This document shows positions 58,617 to 64,000 of a stretch of DNA of 64,000 nucleotides, one piece after another. A program made the translations under genes and the position numbers. The stretch covers positions 124,001 through 188,000 of the forward strand of contig NZ_SELS01000002.1 in NCBI RefSeq assembly GCF_004197395.1. Direction: 5' to 3'. Origin of the DNA: Paraburkholderia sp. UYCP14C. Its GTDB lineage: Bacteria; Pseudomonadota; Gammaproteobacteria; Burkholderiales; Burkholderiaceae. Every line of letters starts with the position of its first letter. Within the stretch, counting starts at the first letter, position 1. The notes beneath the pieces were generated by a model that saw only the letters and a program-made list of their open reading frames with translations, was not told where the DNA came from and did no database searches.

Positions 58617-59018
58617 ATGATGCTGTTCGACGATTTGAGAGATAACGAGTGGGCGCTAGTCGAGGCTTTGTTCTGTGCCGAGCCGGCGCGCAGCGAACGG
58701 CGCGGTCGACCGCGCGTGGAAGCTCGGGCGGTGGTCAACGCCGTGCTTTGGGTGCTGTCGACGGGCGAAGGCTGGTCCAAGCTGCCGGGCCGCTATCCGT
58801 CCCCGCCGACTTGCCGCCGCCGCTTCGACGAGTGGCAAGCCGACGGCACGCTCGCTGAGATTGTGAAGCGGCTTGGCACGAGCGGCCGCGAAATCTCGCT
58901 GCGTGGCCGGATCGGCGCAACCGCCGCGAAACCGCCGGCACCGCCGAGCCGCGACCGCCTGCGCGGCGCGTTCTGGACCAATCCGGAATCGTGGCGTGCG
59001 CCGGTCAAGATGGCCTGA
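58617..59018 (+). CDS. Second orphan DUF4096 (IS5-type N-terminal domain) protein
   Basis: A protein of 133 residues. Residues 5-85 match the DUF4096 domain: LRDNEWALVEALFCAEPARS, GRPRVEARAVVNAVLWVLST, GEGWSKLPGRYPSPPTCRRR and FDEWQADGTLAEIVKRLG. The DDE domain is absent; a short basic tail follows (LRGAFWTNPESWRAPVKM). GAGGTG lies before the ATG and a perfect terminator follows the gene, so it is a complete host-type gene and not a broken insertion sequence. It shares this domain design with the protein at 30146. Confidence 0.75.
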   Translation: MMLFDDLRDNEWALVEALFCAEPARSERRGRPRVEARAVVNAVLWVLSTGEGWSKLPGRYPSPPTCRRRFDEWQADGTLAEIVKRLGTSGREISLRGRIGATAAKPPAPPSRDRLRGAFWTNPESWRAPVKMA

Positions 59019-59035
59019 CGCGAAACTACGTTGTC

Positions 59036-59064
59036 ACCGGGCGCCTGCGGGCGCCCGGTTTTTT
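59036..59064 (+). terminator. Terminator after the second DUF4096 gene
   Basis: CCGGGCGCC pairs with GGCGCCCGG around a TGCG loop, followed by six T. It begins 18 bp after the stop codon. Confidence 0.9.
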
Positions 59065-59352
59065 GTCCAGCCGACTCATCCACGATCGCGCGCACGCCAA
59101 CGACCCGCCAACCTTTGCCGGTCGCCCCGCGAGACGCGGCCTTCTCTGCCTCGCGCGCCCGTTCCGGCGCGCCGTTCGTACGCCCCCTTCGCGCTCCGTG
59201 CGAGCAGCCTCAGACTCCCCAACCGCCCAATAGCTCCGGGTGAAACATCCATTTACTATTAATTACAGCGTCCTTTCTTACCCCGGCATACCTTAATACT
59301 TATGCAAACAGGCCTTGAGTCGACGGGCTCGAGGTTCAGGGGGATTTCGGAA

Positions 59353-59604
59353 ATGAAACCAATGTCACTGCTGTTGTGCGGCATTGTGATTTCATCGATA
59401 GCCGCACCGGCATTCGCGCAACAACGTCCGCAAGGTTGGAACTGGCGCCCGGACCGTCAGGCCACGCTGGAAGCGTGGCAGCAAAGCGAGGCCCGCAATC
59501 GCGACTTCACGCCGCCGACGCCGCGTGGCGATCTGCGCGGCGATATCGCCAGCAATGTGCGGGCACGTCCGGATGCGCCGCGCGAGGATCAGCGGCGGCG
59601 ATGA
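59353..59604 (+). CDS. Small exported protein, basic
   Basis: A protein of 83 residues with a signal peptide (MKPMSLLLCGIVISSIAAPA, cleavage at AFAQ). The mature part is rich in Arg, Gln, Trp and Pro (GWNWRPDRQATLEAWQQSEA) and probably disordered. The ATG at 59353 begins the signal peptide; an earlier ATG at 59302 adds a non-hydrophobic leader. The region in front is A+T-rich (59245-59310), a likely promoter. Function unknown. Confidence 0.6.
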   Translation: MKPMSLLLCGIVISSIAAPAFAQQRPQGWNWRPDRQATLEAWQQSEARNRDFTPPTPRGDLRGDIASNVRARPDAPREDQRRR

Positions 59605-59971
59605 TGTGGCGAGTGGCCGCCGGGACAGCGCGTCGTGCGACGCGGCGCCTGGCCTCTCGCATTGAGCGTGCACGATCGGGGAACCACCGGACGCGGGACC
59701 AGTCTGACTCAACGCCATTAGCACAGCGTGGCAGTAGTAATTCCGGTATGCCCGTATCTTCGTGATACGGGCTTTTTTTCGCCCTCGCGGCGTTGATGGC
59801 GCCAAACGCGCGCACGGGCAACGGCCGGCGCGAATTGCGTCGCTACTTCGTCGATGGGGAAGCCGAGATTCGCCCCCGGACGCGCACGGCGACCGGTCGG
59901 CGGTAGAGACGGCCCGCCGAGGGGTGACAGGCCCGGGCGGACAGTGATTGAGAAAAGCGATGAACCTTAAG
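59605..59971. other. Intergenic region with a strong terminator
   Basis: About 365 bp between convergent genes. GCCCGTATC (59750-59758) and GATACGGGC (59764-59772) form a stem followed by seven T on the plus strand; it ends the small exported protein's transcript 145 bp after its stop, a long 3' end that could hold a small RNA. Nothing else was recognised. Confidence 0.55.
59750..59779 (+). terminator. Rho-independent terminator
   Basis: A perfect 9-bp stem with a five-base loop TTCGT and seven T. See the region entry for its distance from the upstream gene. Confidence 0.9.
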
Positions 59972-60295
59972 CTAAGGCCTGACTTCAGCTGTCGCGGCGG
60001 TCTGCGGTTCCGCCGCGCCGAGTGCATAGTCGTTCATGCGTTGCGCGGTCCATGTGAGCAGACGCTCGTCGTGCTCGAGCCGCGCGAACTCCGCTCTGCC
60101 GCGCTCGGTGAGCACGGCGATGTCGACGGGGGCGTGAAAGCCCGGCGCCGGTGCGACGGTTCGCTGACGAACGGTGTCCATCAGCCCCAGCGCGCGAAGA
60201 TATTGGAAGACACCCGGCCTTCTGGCCCAGGGAACCTGACGATATTGCGCTCGCCGCAGCGCTTCAAGTACCGCTTCGTTGGAATACGTGGTCAT
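59972..60295 (-). CDS. Hypothetical protein, possibly a winged helix
   Basis: A protein of 107 residues. ALRRAQYRQVPWARRPGVFQ and YLRALGLMDTVRQRTVAPAP with VDIAVLTERGRAEFARLEHD resemble the helices and wing of a small DNA-binding fold, where a LTERGRAEF segment often closes the domain. The end is Ala/Thr-rich. A good ribosome site (AGAAGTGAG) precedes the ATG. Function unknown. Confidence 0.55.
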   Translation of the reverse strand: MTTYSNEAVLEALRRAQYRQVPWARRPGVFQYLRALGLMDTVRQRTVAPAPGFHAPVDIAVLTERGRAEFARLEHDERLLTWTAQRMNDYALGAAEPQTAATAEVRP

Positions 60296-60491
60296 CTCAC
60301 TTCTTTCTTAAAGTGCAGCTATGACACATTCATGCCCCCGCGTCGCTGCGCCACCGGCGACGCGCGTAGCACCCGCTCCTGGTCAGAAGCTCGCCGCCTG
60401 TACGACAGCGGAATTCCGCCAGGTGCTGCCTGGTCTCGTTTTCGGAACCCCCGTCAGAACGGCATGTTAGCGTTCTCCCCACGAACCGACG

Positions 60492-61280
60492 ATGCAACCG
60501 CCGCGGCGCGATGGCTGGCCCGTGGATTTGTCCCGAAAGACATACGTTACCCCATTTAAATTGATTCTATTCACTTTATTAGCGCTTTTTTTTGCAGCAA
60601 TCGTGCTATGGAAGCGCGCCCGCCGGCCGCTCACCGTCTGCATGATCGCGCTGTTCTGGCTGCTGGCCGCCGGCTGGCTGACCGCACCACTGCTCGATCT
60701 CGCGCAACCGCAACGACAGAGCGCCACGGCAGCCACCTTCGCGCCACGCACGGCGATCGTCCTGCTCGGCGGCGGCACGATCTACGACCACGACCACGTG
60801 CTGGTTCCGCCGCACGACGTGCTCTCGCGCATCGAGGTCAGTGCGCAGAACTATGCGGCCTGCAAGCGTACGGCGAGCACGTGCCAGGTGATCGTGAGCG
60901 GTGGCAATCCACAGCGCCATAGCGCGACCGAAGCTGACACCTACCTGCCCTACCTGCTGCGTCAGCAGGTGGCGCGCTCGGACATCGTGCTCGAGAAAAC
61001 CAGCCGCACGACCTACGAAAACGCGCGCAACGTCTCAGCTATTGTCGGTCAGTCACATTACGACACGTTGATACTCGTCACCTCCGCGTATCAGATGCCT
61101 CGTGCGCTGCTCGACTTCCAGCGCTTCGGCATCGAGCCTCAGCCGCAGATTTCGAGCGCGCGGCGCGTGCGGCTCGGCGTGCTGCCACGCTTCGATAATC
61201 TCAAGGCCGCGGAGATCGCGTTGCACGAACTGGGCGGTCTCGCGCAATTTCATCTGTATCGCGCGATCGGCTGGTTCTGA
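60492..61280 (+). CDS. YdcF-like DUF218 membrane protein
   Basis: A protein of 262 residues. Two membrane segments near the start (FKLILFTLLALFFAAIVLW and LTVCMIALFWLLAAGWLTA) are followed by the DUF218 domain: TAIVLLGGGTIYDH, QVIVSGGNPQRHSATEADTY, DIVLEKTSRTTYENARN and LILVTSAYQMPRALLDFQR. The domain is shared by YdcF, SanA and ElyC, which act in envelope and peptidoglycan homeostasis; the exact role here is not known. The first codons (MQPPRRDG) lack a good ribosome site, so the true start may be a little further in. Confidence 0.85.
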   Translation: MQPPRRDGWPVDLSRKTYVTPFKLILFTLLALFFAAIVLWKRARRPLTVCMIALFWLLAAGWLTAPLLDLAQPQRQSATAATFAPRTAIVLLGGGTIYDHDHVLVPPHDVLSRIEVSAQNYAACKRTASTCQVIVSGGNPQRHSATEADTYLPYLLRQQVARSDIVLEKTSRTTYENARNVSAIVGQSHYDTLILVTSAYQMPRALLDFQRFGIEPQPQISSARRVRLGVLPRFDNLKAAEIALHELGGLAQFHLYRAIGWF

Positions 61281-61575
61281 CAAACGACATGGGCCGATCC
61301 GCTCTCGCCTGTCCAAGGCAGCGCGCTTCATGCAACCGGGCGAACTGACAGTTCGAACACGGCCGGGCGGCATCCGCACACCACCGGCACCTAGGGTGCG
61401 CGCGCATCGTATAAGCTGATTCCATAGCCGACCCGGTTGACCTATTACAAAACGTAACAAATGTTGAGCGCGGTTACAAAGGCATCGGCTGGAGCAGAGT
61501 TTGCTCGATAGAATGGATTGTCTTTCCCACTGGACAGGCAATAATCGGGTCCACCACCACTCTACGGAGGTAACG
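61281..61575. promoter_or_regulatory. Upstream region of the small exported protein gene
   Basis: About 295 bp. GTTACAAA occurs at 61471 and, inverted with one change, TTACAAAACGTAACAA at 61444-61459 forms a short palindrome (TTAC, GTAA). These could be an operator for the gene at 61576. No gene seen. Confidence 0.35.
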
Positions 61576-61815
61576 ATGAAGAAAGTGTCCCTGGCGATCC
61601 TGGTTTCCCTGAGTGCCGCAGCCGGCGCGGCTTACGCGCAGGACAACGGCATCACGACGAGCACCGATCCGGCCAAGGCCGCCGACATCGAGCAGCGCGC
61701 GCAGGATTTGCAAAATCGCGAGCAGTCGATGGGAAGCGCACCGGCCGCCCCGGCCAAGCATCACAAGATGGCTCCGCATCATCCGAAGAAGGGTGCCGAC
61801 GCATCGGGCACCTGA
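61576..61815 (+). CDS. Small exported His-rich protein
   Basis: A protein of 79 residues with a clear signal peptide (MKKVSLAILVSLSAAAGAAY, cleavage at AYAQ). The mature part has a short helix (DIEQRAQDLQNREQSMG) and a His/Lys-rich tail (KHHKMAPHHPKKG) that could bind metal or nucleic acid. ACGGAGG precedes the ATG. Terminator follows at 61861. Unknown family. Confidence 0.65.
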   Translation: MKKVSLAILVSLSAAAGAAYAQDNGITTSTDPAKAADIEQRAQDLQNREQSMGSAPAAPAKHHKMAPHHPKKGADASGT

Positions 61816-61860
61816 GCGAGACTTCGCGGATCCTCGCCTCGCGGCCTCGTCGTGAAGGTG

Positions 61861-61898
61861 AAAAAGCCGAAGCTGGCAGCGCCGGTTTCGGCTTTTTT
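61861..61898 (+). terminator. Rho-independent terminator
   Basis: AAAAAGCCGAA pairs with TTTCGGCTTTTTT across a 13-base GC-rich loop; it lies 45 bp after the preceding stop. Confidence 0.85.
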
Positions 61899-62053
61899 AT
61901 TTGCGTGATCGGCTCGCTGTCTACGCAGCGCTTCGAGCGCGCACCGGCCCGGCAAAGCCGCCGGCGCCCGGCTTTCTGTATGCTAAAGTCGCGCACCGAC
62001 CGGCGAGCCGCCGGCCTCCCCTAACCCGTGCGCACCTTGGTGCGGAGGACAGC

Positions 62054-62311
62054 ATGAGCAACATCCAGCTTGATATCGAATGGACCGAAGCAGCATCTCG
62101 CAAGATCGAAAAACTGATGCCGCGTGGCGGTCAGGAAGCGTACCTCGCGCTGCCGCCCGTCGAATGCCTGCCGATGGAAGGCGACGTGTTGTTTCTCGGC
62201 CCGGCTGGCAAGCAGCAGCCGTTTATCGTCGCGGAGCGCCAGTATCACCATGACGGCGACGCCGACTGGACGATCATTCTGATTCTCGATGTCCCGCAAG
62301 CGACCCACTGA
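62054..62311 (+). CDS. Hypothetical protein
   Basis: A protein of 85 residues (MSNIQLDIEWTEAASRKIEK), soluble, with alternating strands near the end (PFIVAERQYHHDGDADWTII). GCGGAGGA lies in front of the ATG. No family recognised; the codon pattern is that of the host. Confidence 0.6.
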   Translation: MSNIQLDIEWTEAASRKIEKLMPRGGQEAYLALPPVECLPMEGDVLFLGPAGKQQPFIVAERQYHHDGDADWTIILILDVPQATH

Positions 62312-62391
62312 TCGCTGACCGCGCGCCGGCGGCCTAAGGGCCGCCCGACCTGTTCAGCGTGTCCGCGCGAGGTTGACACCCGCGCCCAAAC

Positions 62392-62682
62392 TCAGGCGAT
62401 CTTCGACACCACGCGAATCTCCGCGTGCTCGATCCAATCCGCGGCAGCCTTCTTATAGGCCTGGATATGCGCGGATTTCGCATGCGCCGCGAGCGCATCC
62501 TGGCTTTCCCACCGCTCGACGAATACGAACCGGCGCGGCTCCTGCACGTCGCGGTGCAGGTCGTACTGCAGCACACCTGCTTCTTTGCGTGTCGGTCCGA
62601 CGATGCCTTCGAGCGCCTCGCGCAACCGCTCCTCATGCCCCGGTTTCGCCACCGAAATTGCGACCACCGCGATTTCCGCCAT
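62392..62682 (-). CDS. Antibiotic biosynthesis monooxygenase (ABM) domain protein
   Basis: A protein of 96 residues, one ABM domain of the ferredoxin-like dimeric alpha/beta fold: KPGHEERLREALEGIVGPTR, GVLQYDLHRDVQEPRRFVFV, ERWESQDALAAHAKSAHIQA. Such proteins include quinol monooxygenases and heme-degrading enzymes, but many have no known substrate. The ATG at 62682 has GGGGAGA upstream; a longer reading to 62841 is unlikely. Confidence 0.85.
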   Translation of the reverse strand: MAEIAVVAISVAKPGHEERLREALEGIVGPTRKEAGVLQYDLHRDVQEPRRFVFVERWESQDALAAHAKSAHIQAYKKAAADWIEHAEIRVVSKIA

Positions 62683-63292
62683 GCCTGATCTCCCCTGTTC
62701 ACGAAAATCAGCAGCATACCCGCCGATCGCTGAACCTGCCGGCCAGCTGACCAGCGCGCCGGCCAGCATGGCGACGCACGAATCTCGCCTCCGCCCGCCA
62801 TGCCGCACCGCCGTCGCGTCAAGCCAGAACCCGCCCGGCATAGCAGCGTCAAGCCCCGCGCCCGAACGGCCGCCCCACCCCCAACGCCAGCACTAACATG
62901 TGAGCACCGTCGGCGCCTGGAGTTTGGCGGGCGACCACTGGGCGCCCTGCTACCCTCGGCGTGGTACGGCACCTCACTGCGATTGACAATCGGTTTCGCG
63001 CACGGCAAGCGCGCGAGACGCTCCGGCGAATGACCGCAAAGGGTTGCCGCACGGCTGTAGGCAGCGGTTTTGCGGACAATTTTCCCGCCCATGCGTTTGT
63101 GATTACCCGCACATTGTCGCGCGCTGCAAACTGCTAGACTCATTTTGACCAATTCGCCGGAGTCCAGCGTAGCTGGTACCGCCCTCCGTGTTCGCGGGAC
63201 GCATCCGTTTCGTCCCGTCGACGCCTCGGGTGTACGAGCGCTGCGCGCCGAATGGGTTTGCGTGCCCCTTCACCCCTTGCCGCAACGACCCC
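62683..63292. other. Long intergenic region before the EAL gene
   Basis: About 610 bp. The frames here are Arg- or Pro-rich and lack ribosome sites; I see no gene. Promoters for the ABM gene (left) and the EAL gene (right) must lie here. The stretch near 63130-63160 is the most A+T-rich. Confidence 0.45.
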
Positions 63293-64000
63293 ATGTCAGC
63301 TCTCATGCCCGCCTCTATGCCATCCGTCGGTGATTTGACCGTGAGCGGCCTGCTCCCGCACCTGGTCCGTGGCGAATCGGGCTGGACCGCGACCTGGCGC
63401 GCGTTGACTTTGCACAGCGTGTTCCAGCCGGTGCTGTCGGTCACGCATCAGTGCGTGGTCGGCTACGAGGGGCTATTGCGCGCGTTCGATCCGGTCGGCC
63501 TGCCCGTTTCGCCCGAAGTGCTGTTCTCCGGCACGCGCTCGGCCGCCGAAGCGCGCGAGCTCGATCGCATCGCGCGCTGCCTGCACGTGGCGAACTTCAT
63601 GGAGCAAGGCATCAGCACCGGTTGGCTGTTTCTGAACACGCGCCCGCAGGTGTTCGAAACCGGCTGGCCGCAGCGCGCGTTCATCGACGAGTTGTCCGCG
63701 CATTTCGGGTTGCCGCAGGAGCGCATCGTGATCGAAGTGCTCGAGCAGCCCGCCGACGACGAATCCGCCGTCGCCAGCATGCTCGCCGCGTCGCAGCCGC
63801 GCGACTTCCTGATCGCGATCGACGACTTCGGCACCGGCTTCTCGAACTTCGACCGCGTGTGGCGCTTCCGCCCCGACATCGTCAAGCTCGATCGCTCGCT
63901 CGTCGCGCGCGCGGGCAAGCGCGAGGGCGACGAATCGATGATCAGCCATCTGATCGCGATGCTGCATCAATCGGGCACGCTGGTGCTCGCCGAAGGCGTC
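63293..64000 (+). CDS. EAL-domain cyclic-di-GMP phosphodiesterase (3' end outside window)
   Basis: The first 236 codons are present and the frame is open at the window edge. After about 40 residues the EAL domain begins with YEGLLR, where Glu-Gly-Leu replaces Glu-Ala-Leu but keeps the metal-binding Glu. The other catalytic residues are present: Asn in FLNTRP, Glu in IVIEVLEQ, the two Asp in IAIDDFGTGFSNF, Lys in VKLDRSLV and Glu in VLAEGV. Activity against cyclic-di-GMP is therefore likely. No sensor domain is seen before it; one may follow. Confidence 0.8.
   Translation, partial: MSALMPASMPSVGDLTVSGLLPHLVRGESGWTATWRALTLHSVFQPVLSVTHQCVVGYEGLLRAFDPVGLPVSPEVLFSGTRSAAEARELDRIARCLHVANFMEQGISTGWLFLNTRPQVFETGWPQRAFIDELSAHFGLPQERIVIEVLEQPADDESAVASMLAASQPRDFLIAIDDFGTGFSNFDRVWRFRPDIVKLDRSLVARAGKREGDESMISHLIAMLHQSGTLVLAEGV

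Overview
The window is a GC-rich chromosomal segment of a betaproteobacterium of the Burkholderiaceae, most likely Paraburkholderia, Caballeronia or Burkholderia. The reasons are gene order and gene families: odhA-odhB-lpdA, typA, a MarR/OMF/EmrA/EmrB pump, rimP-nusA-infB-rbfA-truB, rluB and scpB run together here, and a second long-tailed Hfq, a DUF2968 protein and stand-alone DUF4096 proteins are also present. No rRNA, tRNA or CRISPR array was seen.

Layout. 1-5.3 kb: a fatty-acid module on the plus strand (end of a FabG-like reductase, MaoC hydratase, FadI-like thiolase, FadD ligase, exported DUF1571 protein). 5.3-7.4 kb: a 4-cresol dehydrogenase-like flavoprotein and a small exported protein. 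7.5-9.3 kb: a three-gene unit (tiny exported peptide, ECF sigma factor, membrane anti-sigma factor) with a matching GGAAT-N17-CGTT promoter. 9.6-11.7 kb: Hfq2-like protein, small proteins and DUF2968. 11.7-12.6 kb: no intact gene. 12.6-29.3 kb: an integrated element of 16.7 kb between 19-bp direct repeats. 29.5-30.6 kb: DUF2147 protein and an orphan DUF4096 protein. 30.7-40 kb: zapE, lpdA, odhB, odhA and typA, all on the minus strand. 40.3-45.3 kb: MarR regulator and tripartite efflux pump. 45.4-55.5 kb: truB, rbfA, infB, nusA, rimP, rluB and scpB. 55.9-64 kb: aminotransferase, LysR regulator, a second DUF4096 protein, several small proteins, a YdcF-like membrane protein, an ABM monooxygenase and the start of an EAL phosphodiesterase.

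The most unusual part is the 16.7-kb element. It has a P4-type integrase, an AlpA regulator, a ribbon-helix-helix protein and a large RepB-like primase/SF3 helicase, which is the toolkit of a phage satellite. It also carries a tape-measure protein with a lytic transglycosylase domain and two tail-assembly-chaperone-like proteins, plus a DUF2213 (prohead-protease-like) protein. I could find no terminase large subunit, portal or major capsid gene. At its left end lies a GIY-YIG nuclease fused to the DUF4102 arm-binding domain of the same kind of integrase, without the recombinase catalytic domain. CCCCG-containing repeats occur at both ends of the element and, as an inverted repeat, over the ribosome binding site of the fusion gene. 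My reading is a satellite that brings its own tail-length module and an att-targeted nuclease; that function is inferred.
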